Below, in pieces: positions 25,119-33,818 of a stretch of DNA of 64,000 nt (position 1 is its first letter; each line of letters starts with the position of its first letter). This stretch comes from Lagierella massiliensis (lineage in GTDB: Bacteria; Bacillota; Clostridia; Tissierellales; Peptoniphilaceae), in NCBI RefSeq assembly GCF_001407835.1, contig NZ_CYUO01000004.1, forward strand, positions 200,739 through 264,738. The letters are read 5' to 3'. Below the pieces are notes generated by a model that was not told the DNA's origin, searched no databases, and saw only the letters and a program-made list of their open reading frames with translations. The position numbers and the translations under genes are program-made.

Positions 25119-26552
25119 ATGAACGTTTTATTATTTGCTGCGGCTGTAGATACAGCGACCAAAATAGTTAATGCGGGAAATAGCATTGTTTGGAATAAGG
25201 TACTTATATTCTTATTACCAGTTGTTGGATTGTTTTTTACAATTTATTTAGGATTCCCTCAATTCAGAAGATTTGGAGCTGCATTTAAACAAACTTTTGG
25301 TGGTCTTTTCGATAAAGAAGAGAACGCAAGAAGAAAAGCGGCTGGAGAAATTTCATCATTCCAAGCATTAGCAGTAGCTATTGCAGCTCAAATTGGTACA
25401 GGTAACGTAGCAGGGGTTGCTACAGCGATATTGTCAGGTGGTCCAGGAGCTATATTCTGGATGTGGGTAGCCGCATTATTCGGAATGTCTACAATATTTG
25501 CGGAAGCAGTACTTGCTCAAAAGTACAGAACACTTGATGAAAATGGTGATACAGTAGGTGGACCTGCTTACTATATCAGCGAAGGCTTAAAGAACAAAGC
25601 ATTAGGAAAAGGACTTGCAGGATTTTTCTCAGTTGCCATTATATTAGCATTAGGATTTATCGGTAATATGGTTCAATCAAACTCAATGGCATCTGCAATA
25701 CATGAAGCATTTGGAGTTAGCACATTAGCTATAGGTATTGTAATAGCAGCAGTTGCTGCACTTGTATTTATTGGTGGTATTAAGAGAATTGCAAACTTTG
25801 CAGAAATGGTAGTTCCTGTAATGGCGTTAGTATATGTAGTTCTTGCAATAGTAGTATTAGTTAAATTTAGAGCTAATATAGGACATGCTTTTGGACTTAT
25901 ATTTAAGGGCGCTTTCGATCCACAAGCGGTACTTGGTGCAGGAGTAGGTATTACAGTTAAACTTGCAGTAAGATTTGGGGTAGCAAGAGGATTGTTCTCT
26001 AATGAAGCTGGTATGGGTTCTACACCTCATGCTCACGCTACAGCAAAAGTAAATCACCCAGTTGAACAAGGTTTAACAGCTATGCTTGGTGTATTTATAG
26101 ACACAGGTGTCGTATGTACAGCAACAGCACTTGTAATTATATTAACAGGAGCTTTTGAATCAGGACTTGCTGGTCCACTTATGACACAAGAAGCATTCCA
26201 TATAGCATTTGGTAAATTTGGTAAAGCTGTACTTGCAATATGCTTGACAGCATTTGCGTTTACTACAGTTATTGGATGGTATTACTTCGGTGAAACTAAT
26301 ATAAAATATCTATTTGGTAAAAAGGGACTTATGCCATACAGAATTATAGTTATAATATGTATAGTTTTAGGTTCAATGTTTGAAATTGAATTTGTATGGT
26401 TACTATCTGACTTCTTCAACGGTCTAATGGTATTCCCTAACTTAGTAGGCTTATTATTCCTTCATAAACATGTAAAAGAACTTGAAAATGATTATGACAG
26501 GTTAAAACAACTTGGAAAAATCTCATATGTTTATGAATGGGAAAAGAAATAA
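25119..26552 (+). CDS. Alanine/glycine:cation symporter (AGCS family)
   Basis: 477 residues from the ATG at 25119, 7 nt after AAAGGAGG; an in-frame start at 25062 lies inside the leader hairpin. About 10-11 transmembrane segments. AGCS signature sequences are present: GTGNVAGVATAILSGGPGAIFWMW and RGLFSNEAGMGSTPHAHATA. It imports alanine or glycine with Na+. Its place after selA-selB-tRNA-Sec and opposite the glycine reductase operon points to glycine uptake for fermentation; that is inference. Ends at a strong terminator. Confidence 0.92.
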   Translation: MNVLLFAAAVDTATKIVNAGNSIVWNKVLIFLLPVVGLFFTIYLGFPQFRRFGAAFKQTFGGLFDKEENARRKAAGEISSFQALAVAIAAQIGTGNVAGVATAILSGGPGAIFWMWVAALFGMSTIFAEAVLAQKYRTLDENGDTVGGPAYYISEGLKNKALGKGLAGFFSVAIILALGFIGNMVQSNSMASAIHEAFGVSTLAIGIVIAAVAALVFIGGIKRIANFAEMVVPVMALVYVVLAIVVLVKFRANIGHAFGLIFKGAFDPQAVLGAGVGITVKLAVRFGVARGLFSNEAGMGSTPHAHATAKVNHPVEQGLTAMLGVFIDTGVVCTATALVIILTGAFESGLAGPLMTQEAFHIAFGKFGKAVLAICLTAFAFTTVIGWYYFGETNIKYLFGKKGLMPYRIIVIICIVLGSMFEIEFVWLLSDFFNGLMVFPNLVGLLFLHKHVKELENDYDRLKQLGKISYVYEWEKK

Positions 26553-26571
26553 CTATAATCTCCTTTCATAA

Positions 26572-26604
26572 AAAATAGTGAGGGTTCGCCCTCGCTATTT
26601 TTTT
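26572..26604 (+). terminator. Terminator of the sel/symporter operon
   Basis: AAAATAGTGAGGG pairs with CCCTCGCTATTTT around a UUCG tetraloop and runs into TTTTTTT. Confidence 0.9.
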
Positions 26605-26692
26605 GCTTTAAACATTAAATAAAAAATAAGTTTAGAACTCAATACAGAACTATTATAATATGGTATTATATCAATGTAGATAGGAGGTAAGG

Positions 26693-27466
26693 ATGAGTAA
26701 TATTGATCCAAAATGGATTATCGGTCTTGGCTTATTTATTCCTGGAATTATGACAGGACTTGGAGCTATACCGATATTTTTCACAAAGGAAATAAAAAGA
26801 TCTGCACTTGATGTGCTTCTTGGATTTGCAGCGGGAGTCATGCTTGCGGCAAGTTGTTTTTCACTTATTATTCCAAGTATTGAATACGGTGGTGGTGGAG
26901 TAAAAGCAGTACTTGTGACAAGCTTAGGTATCTTTGCAGGAGCGGTAATGCTTGATTTAATAGATAAATATGCTCCACATGAACATCTGCTTGATAAGAG
27001 AAAAGAAGGCAATTCTTCAGATAGTTTAAAAAAGATATGGCTCTTTATAATTGCTATAACAATTCACAATTTTCCAGAAGGTCTTGCTACTGGAGTTGGT
27101 TTTGGGACTAATGATATAACAAATGGTATAACAATAGCTCTTGGAATTGGACTTCAAAATATGCCTGAAGGTCTTGCAGTAGCACTATCGCTTTTAAGGG
27201 AAAACTACAGTACCAAAAATGCATTTTTAATTGCGTTGTTGACAGGAATGGTAGAACCGATAGGAGCTTTGATGGGATATGGATTGGTGCATGTATTTTC
27301 ACAAGTGCTTCCATTTATTTTAGCACTTGCAGGTGGAGCCATGTTATTTGTTATAAGTGATGAAATTATTCCAGAAACCCATAGTGGTGGTTATGAGAGA
27401 CAGGCAACCTATGGAATAATAATTGGATTTATTGTGATGATGATAATGGATGTTCTACTTGGATAA
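26693..27466 (+). CDS. ZIP-family metal transporter
   Basis: 257 residues, 8 predicted transmembrane segments. Metal-site motifs are HNFPEGLATG (TM4) and NMPEGLAVAL (TM5), the GufA/ZupT subgroup pattern. It imports divalent metals such as Zn2+, Fe2+ or Mn2+; specificity is not visible. It starts 10 bp after AGGAGG, stands alone, and shares a bidirectional terminator with fumC. Confidence 0.9.
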   Translation: MSNIDPKWIIGLGLFIPGIMTGLGAIPIFFTKEIKRSALDVLLGFAAGVMLAASCFSLIIPSIEYGGGGVKAVLVTSLGIFAGAVMLDLIDKYAPHEHLLDKRKEGNSSDSLKKIWLFIIAITIHNFPEGLATGVGFGTNDITNGITIALGIGLQNMPEGLAVALSLLRENYSTKNAFLIALLTGMVEPIGALMGYGLVHVFSQVLPFILALAGGAMLFVISDEIIPETHSGGYERQATYGIIIGFIVMMIMDVLLG

Positions 27467-27504
27467 AAAAATAAGCCATGAGATAAACTCGCGGCTTATT
27501 TTTT
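27466..27504. terminator. Bidirectional terminator between the ZIP gene and fumC
   Basis: AAAAAATAAGCC pairs with GGCTTATTTTTT, with an inner TGAG/CTCG stem interrupted by one mismatch. T runs occur on both strands. Confidence 0.85.
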
Positions 27505-27507
27505 ATT

Positions 27508-28872
27508 TTAAACCATTTCTTCTGGTTTCATATACTTATCAAACTCTTCTTCAGTAAGAATTTTCAGTTCAAGAGCAGCTTCCTTTAAAGAAATATTATT
27601 TTTATGGGCGTGTTTTGCAATCTTCGCCCCATTTTCATATCCAATATATGGATTTAATGCAGTTACAAGCATTAGTGAATTATCTAAATATTCTTTTATC
27701 TTTTTTTCGTTTGGTTTAATTCCCTTTAAACAATTATTTGTAAATGATTTAAGTCCATCGGTTAAGAGTCTTACGGATTGTAGGAAATTATAAATAATTA
27801 CTGGCATATACACATTTAGTTGGAAATTTCCTTGGGATCCAGCAAATGAAACTGTTGTGTTATTACCCATAACTTGAGCCACGACCATGGTAATTGCCTC
27901 CGCTTGTGTTGGATTTACTTTACCAGGCATTATTGAAGATCCAGGTTCGTTAGCAGGTATTAGTAACTCTCCTATTCCACACCTTGGTCCAGATGCTAAA
28001 AATCTTACATCATTTGCAATTTTTAAAAGATTTGTTGCAAGAGTGTTAAGGGATGCATGGCAGTTCACTATTTCATCTTTAGAGGAAAGAGAGTGAAATT
28101 TATTTTCAGCAGGTTTAAACTCAAAACCTGTGAAAGAACTTATCTCTTTACATACCTTTTCGTCATAACCTTCCGGGGCGTTAAGTCCAGTTCCAACTGC
28201 TGTCCCACCGATTGCAAGGCTTAAAAGATGTTTTGAAGACTCTTCTATATAACTGTAATTTTTTTCAAGCATATTTGACCATGCAGATATCTCTTGACCA
28301 AGTGAAAGGGGAGTTGCATCTTGAAGATGTGTTCTTCCAACCTTTATTATATTTGCATAGTCTATGGAAAGACCATAGAGTACATCGAGAGTTTCTTTAA
28401 TCTGTGGTAAAAGTTTTGTATGAACCTCTCTATAAGCTGCGATATGCATTGCTGTAGGGAAAGTGTCGTTTGAAGACTGAGACTTGTTTACGTCGTCATT
28501 TGGATGAAGTATATCATTTCCATTAATTTCATTTCCACGATGTGCAATTACTTCGTTCACATTCATATTACTCTGAGTACCACTTCCAGTTTGCCATAGT
28601 GCCAGTGGAAACTCTTCTTTAAGACCGCTTTCAAGTATTTCGTCACAGACCTTTACGATTAAATCTCTCTTTTTTTCAGATAGTATCCCAAGTTCACAAT
28701 TTACCTTTGCACAGGAACGTTTTATAATTGCGAGAGACTTTATAATCTCTTGGGGCATTTTTTCTGTTCCTATCTTAAAATTTTGAAAAGATCTTTGTGT
28801 TTGTGCTCCCCAGTAGTGTTCTACTGGAACTTCCAATTCGCCAATGCTGTCATGTTCAATTCTTGTTTTCAA
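27508..28872 (-). CDS. fumC: Class II fumarate hydratase
   Basis: 454 residues. The superfamily signature GSSIMPGKVNPTQAEA, the SGPRCGIGELLIPANEPGS stretch and the N-terminal GAQTQRSFQNFKIGTEKMP favour FumC over aspartate ammonia-lyase. It interconverts fumarate and malate. With pyruvate carboxylase in this window it would give a partial reductive branch of the citric acid cycle. It lies 12 bp upstream of the mgtE stop region and may be co-transcribed with mgtE from the M-box leader. Confidence 0.9.
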   Translation of the reverse strand: MKTRIEHDSIGELEVPVEHYWGAQTQRSFQNFKIGTEKMPQEIIKSLAIIKRSCAKVNCELGILSEKKRDLIVKVCDEILESGLKEEFPLALWQTGSGTQSNMNVNEVIAHRGNEINGNDILHPNDDVNKSQSSNDTFPTAMHIAAYREVHTKLLPQIKETLDVLYGLSIDYANIIKVGRTHLQDATPLSLGQEISAWSNMLEKNYSYIEESSKHLLSLAIGGTAVGTGLNAPEGYDEKVCKEISSFTGFEFKPAENKFHSLSSKDEIVNCHASLNTLATNLLKIANDVRFLASGPRCGIGELLIPANEPGSSIMPGKVNPTQAEAITMVVAQVMGNNTTVSFAGSQGNFQLNVYMPVIIYNFLQSVRLLTDGLKSFTNNCLKGIKPNEKKIKEYLDNSLMLVTALNPYIGYENGAKIAKHAHKNNISLKEAALELKILTEEEFDKYMKPEEMV

Positions 28873-28884
28873 TTTAATCTCCTT

Positions 28885-30240
28885 TTAAAATGGTAAAAGC
28901 ATCATAGCTATCTTTAAGTATACGAGAATCGCAAGTGCGTCAACTATAGTTGTTATTAGTGGACTTGCCATTACGGCAGGGTCAGCGCCAAGGCTTTCGG
29001 CAATAACTGGCAAGATAGACCCAGTGACTTTGGCTAATAAAACTGTTACTGTAACAGTAAGGGAAACTACAAGTGACACTTGAAATCCGACCTTATCAAA
29101 GTACATAAGTTTTAAAAAGTTGAAAAATGCCAGTGTAAGCCCTGCAAGTACAGCAACTCTTGCCTCTTTCCAAACTACATAGAGCAAATCTTTTAGATCA
29201 ATTTCTTTTAGTGAAAGAGAACGTATTATAGTTGAAGCAGACTGACTTCCTGCGTTACCTCCAGTGTCTGTAATCATAGGTAAAAATGCGGCAAGTACAA
29301 CATATCTCTCCAAAGTGTTTTCGTAATTCATAAGGATTAAGGAAGTGAAAGTTGAAGAGATAAGAAGAATAAGTAGCCATGGGATTCTATTTTTCCAAAT
29401 TTCGATAACAGAAAGTTGTTTATATGGTTTAACGGTTGGAGTTATCGCAGACATGATGTCCATATCTTCTGTCATTTCTTCTTCAATAATATCCAAAACG
29501 TCGTCAACAGTTATGATACCCACAAGTCTGTTTTCGTTGTCAACAACGGGCATGTTGGTAAAGTCGTACTTTGTAAATAGCCTTGCAACATCTTCTCTGT
29601 CTTCAATGGTGTTAACAGAAATAACATCATGGTTCATCACTGAAGAAATGGGTGAGTTTGAATCGGAAAGGACCAAGTCTGCAAGGGATACTTCACCAAT
29701 TAGATGTCTTGTGTCATCGATGATGTAAATTATATCTATAGTTTCCTTGTTGGCTCCATTCTTTTTTAACAATTCAATAACTTCTGATACAGTATGACCA
29801 GCCTTTGTAGCCGCATATTCTATTGTCATAATTGACCCTGCGGAATCCTTAGGGTAATTAAGCATCGTGTTAATTATTTTTCTGTGGTCAGGACTTGTAA
29901 ACTTCAATACTTTTTTTACAAGGTTCGAAGGTAGTTCCTCAATAATATCTACTTTATCATCGGTTCTTAAACCATTGATTATCTCTTTTAAATCTTCATC
30001 GGAAAAACCTTCAATAAGAAGTTTCTGTTGTTCTATATCCATTTCGGCAAATACTAATGCTGCAGTATCTTTAGATAAAAGATTAAAACAAATTGTCAGA
30101 TCTGTTTGAGAAAGTTCATTAAAAAACTCTGCAATATCGTAGATGTTGAGAGAATTTAGTAGAACTTTTACATCTTTCAGATTTTTATTTTCCAAAGACT
30201 CCTTAATTCTTTCTTCAAGAATCTCTAAATTTTTTTCCAT
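28885..30240 (-). CDS. mgtE: Magnesium transporter MgtE
   Basis: 451 residues from the ATG at 30240, chosen for AAGGAGG 7 nt before it; the longer frame back to 30333 reads through the riboswitch terminator. Domains: N-terminal MgtE_N superhelix (~20-120), two CBS domains (~130-245; TVSEVIELLKKNGANKE; VVDNENRLVGIITVDDVLDI), and five transmembrane helices (~280-451) with GGNAGSQSASTIIRSL. A cytosolic Mg2+-gated channel. Expression is controlled by the M-box directly upstream. Confidence 0.95.
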   Translation of the reverse strand: MEKNLEILEERIKESLENKNLKDVKVLLNSLNIYDIAEFFNELSQTDLTICFNLLSKDTAALVFAEMDIEQQKLLIEGFSDEDLKEIINGLRTDDKVDIIEELPSNLVKKVLKFTSPDHRKIINTMLNYPKDSAGSIMTIEYAATKAGHTVSEVIELLKKNGANKETIDIIYIIDDTRHLIGEVSLADLVLSDSNSPISSVMNHDVISVNTIEDREDVARLFTKYDFTNMPVVDNENRLVGIITVDDVLDIIEEEMTEDMDIMSAITPTVKPYKQLSVIEIWKNRIPWLLILLISSTFTSLILMNYENTLERYVVLAAFLPMITDTGGNAGSQSASTIIRSLSLKEIDLKDLLYVVWKEARVAVLAGLTLAFFNFLKLMYFDKVGFQVSLVVSLTVTVTVLLAKVTGSILPVIAESLGADPAVMASPLITTIVDALAILVYLKIAMMLLPF

Positions 30241-30274
30241 AGTTCTACCTCCTTTTTGTATATAAATGAAAAAT

Positions 30275-30302
30275 CCCACAAATGACAAATGATCATTGTG
30301 GG
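30275..30302 (-). terminator. M-box expression-platform terminator
   Basis: Minus strand CCCACAA pairs with TTTGTGGG and is followed by ATTTTTC, between the M-box and mgtE. Confidence 0.8.
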
Positions 30303-30311
30303 TAATTAGAA

Positions 30312-30460
30312 ACCGTGTGAGCTTTAGCTTCATAGGGCGGTGAAATTACGTTAAACTGCACCTTGAGCACGATACAGCTTGTTAACCGGCGGATGATGTC
30401 TCCATCACTTTGCGGCAGTAATCCATATCCCTAAGTTAGCCTTACCTATCGGACCATCTA
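30312..30460 (-). ncRNA. M-box (ykoK leader) Mg2+ riboswitch
   Basis: Minus-strand blocks match the M-box: TAGGTAAGGCT at the 5' side, GGATATGGATTACTGCCGC, CATCCGCCGGTTAACAAG, and the 3' CCCTATGAAGCTAAAGCTC. Mg2+ binding would favour the terminator and shut off mgtE. The 356 bp between mgtE and the next plus-strand gene are filled by this leader, its promoter and the start of the next leader. Confidence 0.93.
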
Positions 30461-30466
30461 TTTTTT

Positions 30467-30495
30467 ATGGTAACTTATACAAGTTTAATTGTCAA
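30467..30495 (-). promoter_or_regulatory. mgtE promoter
   Basis: Minus strand TTGACA, 17-bp spacer, TACCAT, a few bases upstream of the M-box. Confidence 0.65.
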
Positions 30496-30595
30496 TAATA
30501 ATAAAGGTAAATTCTATTTTACTAATGGAATTTATAACAAATGAGACTAAATTCATAAAATGGGTATAATTATGAATACAAAGAGGGAGGATGTT

Positions 30596-30766
30596 ATGGA
30601 TAATAAAAAAGATGAAACGATAAAAAATGAAGCTGAAGAAAAAACACTTCCAACAAAGGAAGATGAAGAAAATATTAGAAAAAGCAAAGAAGAACTTGAA
30701 AAAGTTAAAGCGAGAATGGAAATTTTAAAAGATACCCAGGACATTACTCAAAATTTAAATAGATAA
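30596..30766 (+). CDS. Small charged coiled-coil protein, 56 residues
   Basis: Start at the ATG at 30596, 5 nt after GAGGGAGG; earlier in-frame ATGs lack a site. The protein is almost all K, E and D with one heptad-like stretch (~25-45, IRKSKEELEKVKARMEIL), so probably a short soluble coiled coil. No cysteine, signal or membrane segment. I do not recognise the family. It lies 22 bp upstream of another small charged protein gene and is probably in one operon with it. Confidence 0.6.
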   Translation: MDNKKDETIKNEAEEKTLPTKEDEENIRKSKEELEKVKARMEILKDTQDITQNLNR

Positions 30767-30788
30767 TAGGTAAAATGAGGAGGATTTT

Positions 30789-31076
30789 ATGGGTAAGTTC
30801 AAACCAGATGAAAATAAAAAGAATTTTGAATCAATGAATTTAGGAGTGACTAACCAAAATCAAATTCCAAGTACATTGGAAGGAAAGTTGTCAGACAAAA
30901 AAGAAGAGTTTAAAGAAGAAAAAGATGTAAAAGAAAAGGAACAAGAAAAAGATAATAAAAAGACAAAAGGAGTTTATGTCGACAAGAGGGACGTAGATAT
31001 AAAAGATTCTCTAAATATGGGTGTGACAAATCAAAACCAAATTCCAAGTTCAATTGAAAAACCTGGAAATAAATAA
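30789..31076 (+). CDS. Small charged protein with duplicated GVTNQNQIPS motif
   Basis: 95 residues, cytoplasmic by composition. Two near-identical copies of SMNLGVTNQNQIPSTLE / SLNMGVTNQNQIPSSIE (residues ~15-31 and ~78-92) flank a strongly charged linker of mostly K, E and D (~33-70). The conserved blocks look like short linear binding motifs at both ends of a disordered tether. I do not recognise the family and assign no function. A good AGGAGG site precedes the ATG, and a short hairpin (31083-31108) follows. Confidence 0.65.
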   Translation: MGKFKPDENKKNFESMNLGVTNQNQIPSTLEGKLSDKKEEFKEEKDVKEKEQEKDNKKTKGVYVDKRDVDIKDSLNMGVTNQNQIPSSIEKPGNK

Positions 31077-31082
31077 AATTAA

Positions 31083-31108
31083 GGGGAGTAGGTGTTATCC
31101 TACTCCCT
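31083..31108. terminator. Probable bidirectional terminator
   Basis: GGGGAGTAGG pairs with CCTACTCCCT around TGTTAT. The T tract is better on the minus strand (CTTAATTTTATTT). It overlaps the stop of the minus-strand membrane protein gene. Confidence 0.6.
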
Positions 31109-31483
31109 CAATTTGTCTTTATCACTATAAAATATCATAATATTTCCAACTGCTAAAATCATCAGAATTAATATTTTGAAATACTTAATCTCCATTGGAA
31201 TTTTAAAAGTATCCCGTAGTTCATAAGAAATCCTATTAAATTTACCAAAGATAATTACAAAAAGAAATAAAATATCCATAGCGATTAAAAAATTAGTTTC
31301 TTTAAATTTTCTAAATTTTTTTATCAAAAAAGTAATAGCAATAAAGATAAAGGAAACATACACTACGTACTTTGAATGAACCCTCATATCAAGCCAAAGA
31401 TTTAAACTTAAAAGGCTTGAAATTATTGCAGATAAACTTATTGAGTAAATAATAAATTTAAGAAAATTTGTTAGTCTATTCAT
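31100..31483 (-). CDS. Small membrane protein, about four TM segments
   Basis: 127 residues with predicted membrane helices around 8-30, 38-56, 65-82 and 100-118, and charged loops between. No family recognised. Its start overlaps the stop of the upstream lipoprotein gene by one base (TAATG), so the two are made together and may form one envelope unit. Confidence 0.6.
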   Translation of the reverse strand: MNRLTNFLKFIIYSISLSAIISSLLSLNLWLDMRVHSKYVVYVSFIFIAITFLIKKFRKFKETNFLIAMDILFLFVIIFGKFNRISYELRDTFKIPMEIKYFKILILMILAVGNIMIFYSDKDKLRE

Positions 31484-32166
31484 TAGTCGATGGAATAAAC
31501 TATTGCAACTTTTTGTTTGTCTTCTGGATGATTGTCTTGATTTACTTCAAATTCAACTTCCTTGGTTTCTTCAATAGCTCCAAGAGGATAAGTTCCATTA
31601 CTTGTAATACCTACAAAGCAAGAATCAAGACATGATACACAACCAGTATTAAAATCTTGAGAATTTTTTAAGTTACCAGAAAACTTCATGTCGATCTTCT
31701 TTCCGTTAGAATCTTTTAAGAAGTCATTTAGATCAGTTCCATCTTCGTTACCTTCCCAATAGATTTTTACATTTAAAGGAGTACCTTCAGATAGAGTTTT
31801 TGCTGCGTTGTCAGCAGTCATATTATCTCCAGGTTTTGCACCTATATCTTCAAGTGCCTTGTGGAAGTCTGTAGGGCTTACCAAGGTTTGAAATATTGGC
31901 ATATCTGAAAGTTTACCATCACTATAGATAACTAAATGTCTTGTAGATTCAGTTAAATACTTTCCGTTGAAAGTACCATAAATAGTAACCTTTTTACCAT
32001 CTTTATCAACTTTTAATGGGCTTTCCTCAGAAACTTCTTCTAAAACTCCTGCTTTAGTGTTGCCACCATCAGCAGAGTCAGTTCCTTTGGTATTGTCTTT
32101 TGCACAGCCTGTGATTAAAAGACATCCGACAACAAAAAATAGTAGTAAATTTTTAATTTTTTTCAT
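31483..32166 (-). CDS. YdjY-like lipoprotein with CxxCxxxC motif
   Basis: 227 residues. A lipobox LITGC (C21) makes it a membrane-anchored lipoprotein. The core HLVIYSDGKLSDMPIF followed by FHKALEDIGAKPGDN resembles the YdjY family, which has been predicted to bind an Fe-S cluster. C176-V-S-C179-L-D-S-C183 in the C-terminal third gives three closely spaced cysteines. An exported redox or metal-binding role is possible but not shown. It is coupled to the small membrane protein downstream. Confidence 0.65.
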   Translation of the reverse strand: MKKIKNLLLFFVVGCLLITGCAKDNTKGTDSADGGNTKAGVLEEVSEESPLKVDKDGKKVTIYGTFNGKYLTESTRHLVIYSDGKLSDMPIFQTLVSPTDFHKALEDIGAKPGDNMTADNAAKTLSEGTPLNVKIYWEGNEDGTDLNDFLKDSNGKKIDMKFSGNLKNSQDFNTGCVSCLDSCFVGITSNGTYPLGAIEETKEVEFEVNQDNHPEDKQKVAIVYSID

Positions 32167-32295
32167 TTCAAATCCCTCCTATTACTATCTTGTTATACTT
32201 TTATTATACTACTTGTACTTTAATTGTAAAGTTTTATAATATTATTTCAATAATTTGAATGAAATTAAATTATAGAAAAGGAAAGAAAAATAAAA

Positions 32296-32322
32296 AAGGA
32301 AACCGAATAAATAGGTTTCCTT
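32296..32322 (-). terminator. Terminator of the CWB2/sunset protein gene
   Basis: Minus strand AAGGAAACC pairs with GGTTTCCTT, followed by TTTTATTTTTC. Confidence 0.85.
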
Positions 32323-32338
32323 ATAGATTTTATTTTAT

Positions 32339-33568
32339 TTACTTTTCAGCTCTTCTCCAACCAGCTTTTTGAGCTTCTCTTTCAGTTTTAAACCATCTTT
32401 CTCCCCTTGCAGGATTAATACCAGTGCGGTCGTATGAGGCTTGTCCTGGAACATGATATATCTTACCTCTTTTAGTTATATTTCCCTTTATCAAACCTCT
32501 TCCATTTTCATCTACCCATAACTTATCTAAGTCTATAGGAACACCAGGTGTTGAAGGGTTATTGTCCTTAGGCTTTTCTGTAGGTTCTGTTGGCTTAGCA
32601 GGTTCAGTTGGTTCAACGAAAGGCTTACCAGTAACAAGTTCTTGATAAACTGAATTAGGGATAGATCCTTCACCACCAATAACGATTATTTTTTCAATTT
32701 CGTTAGCTTCAATATAACTTGCTAAATTTTTAGAAACAGCCTTACCTCTATTAAGAACTATAGGAGCGTCCATAGCTTTAGATGCAGATACTGCAGAAAG
32801 AGCATCAGGATAGTCATCGCCATTTACAACGATTAAAGTTTTTGGTTTTATTCCTAAAAATTCTTCATAGTTTTTAGCGATTTCAAGAGAGGTATCAACT
32901 CTGTCATTTCCCTTAAATCTCTTTAAAACTTCCCCATCATATTTAACAGAATTTCCACCACCAACAATATAATTAGGTTTTAAATCGCTGGAGAAGGGAA
33001 GTAATAGAGTTAATTTTGAATTTTCAGAACCAAATCTACCGATAAAAGGTGCAGAAGCTAAAGCGTCTGGAAATTCAAATCCGTCAACAGCTGCGATGTA
33101 GTGATCTTCAACTTGAGCAAGAGCAAGACGTTCACGACCTATTGCCTTTGCAGTTTCAAATCTATTTTTACCAGAAAGTCTCTTTACAGTAGCTATTTCA
33201 GATAATTTAGATTCGACTTCAGAGCTTACTGTGTCAAGTCCACCTAAAAGATAAATCTTTTCAGCACCAAGTCTTTCTATCTCTTTAGAAACATCCTCTG
33301 GAAGTGCCTTTGAAGAAGTTAAAAGTAGTGGAGCATCAAGTTGAGCCGCAAGAGTACCACCTACTAAAGCATCAGCAAAGCCCTCTCCAGAAGCTACGAC
33401 AACTTCCTTGCTATTTTCATAATTAGCCATGGATACAGCAACAGAAGTAGAATATCTGTTAGATCCGGACAACCTTTTCACTTCAGGCTGAACATTTGCT
33501 TCAGAAATACTAAAACTGCTTAGAACTAATGAAGTTCCTAATAAGACACTAAAAATTTTCTTTTTCAT
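32339..33568 (-). CDS. CWB2-repeat wall protein with C-terminal sunset-like domain
   Basis: 409 residues from the ATG at 33568; the frame to 33580 would put the start inside the GGAGG ribosome site. A signal peptide (1-~25) is followed by three CWB2 repeats (~30-120, ~125-210, ~215-305; RLSGSNRYSTSVAVS, KRLSGKNRFETAKAIG and a third with RVDTSLEIAK). A PTEPAKPTEPTEKP linker leads to a ~50-residue C-terminal module (IKGNITKRGKIYHVPGQASYD, ending ERWFKTEREAQKAGWRRAEK). That module resembles the 'sunset' domain found after nucleases and surface proteins. No catalytic domain is seen, so its role on the wall is unknown. Confidence 0.85.
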   Translation of the reverse strand: MKKKIFSVLLGTSLVLSSFSISEANVQPEVKRLSGSNRYSTSVAVSMANYENSKEVVVASGEGFADALVGGTLAAQLDAPLLLTSSKALPEDVSKEIERLGAEKIYLLGGLDTVSSEVESKLSEIATVKRLSGKNRFETAKAIGRERLALAQVEDHYIAAVDGFEFPDALASAPFIGRFGSENSKLTLLLPFSSDLKPNYIVGGGNSVKYDGEVLKRFKGNDRVDTSLEIAKNYEEFLGIKPKTLIVVNGDDYPDALSAVSASKAMDAPIVLNRGKAVSKNLASYIEANEIEKIIVIGGEGSIPNSVYQELVTGKPFVEPTEPAKPTEPTEKPKDNNPSTPGVPIDLDKLWVDENGRGLIKGNITKRGKIYHVPGQASYDRTGINPARGERWFKTEREAQKAGWRRAEK

Positions 33569-33724
33569 AATATCCTCCAATGTTTATTTTCTAAATTATA
33601 CCATAAAATCTAATATTTGTTGATGGTATTTAATAAATCAAGGTAAATATTGGTTCATGTTCCATTGAAAAAAGTTTTTTATTTCTTATTTTACTTTAAA
33701 TCTCAATAAATACATTAAATAAAT

Positions 33725-33753
33725 TTGACTGAAAAAAATTTACGAATTAAAAT
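33725..33753 (+). promoter_or_regulatory. brnQ promoter
   Basis: TTGACT, 17-bp spacer, TAAAAT. The leader then contains a 5-bp hairpin GGCAA-TCAT-TTGCC (33762-33775). No T-box or known riboswitch is visible in it. Confidence 0.55.
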
Positions 33754-33818
33754 TAAACATAGGCAATCATTTGCCGGAGTAACAAGATAAATTCCAAAAA
33801 AATTTATAGGGGGATATT

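Noticed and set aside
33595-33818. A T-box or other riboswitch upstream of brnQ
   Set aside because: No T-box sequence, no terminator hairpin; only a promoter and a 5-bp hairpin are visible.
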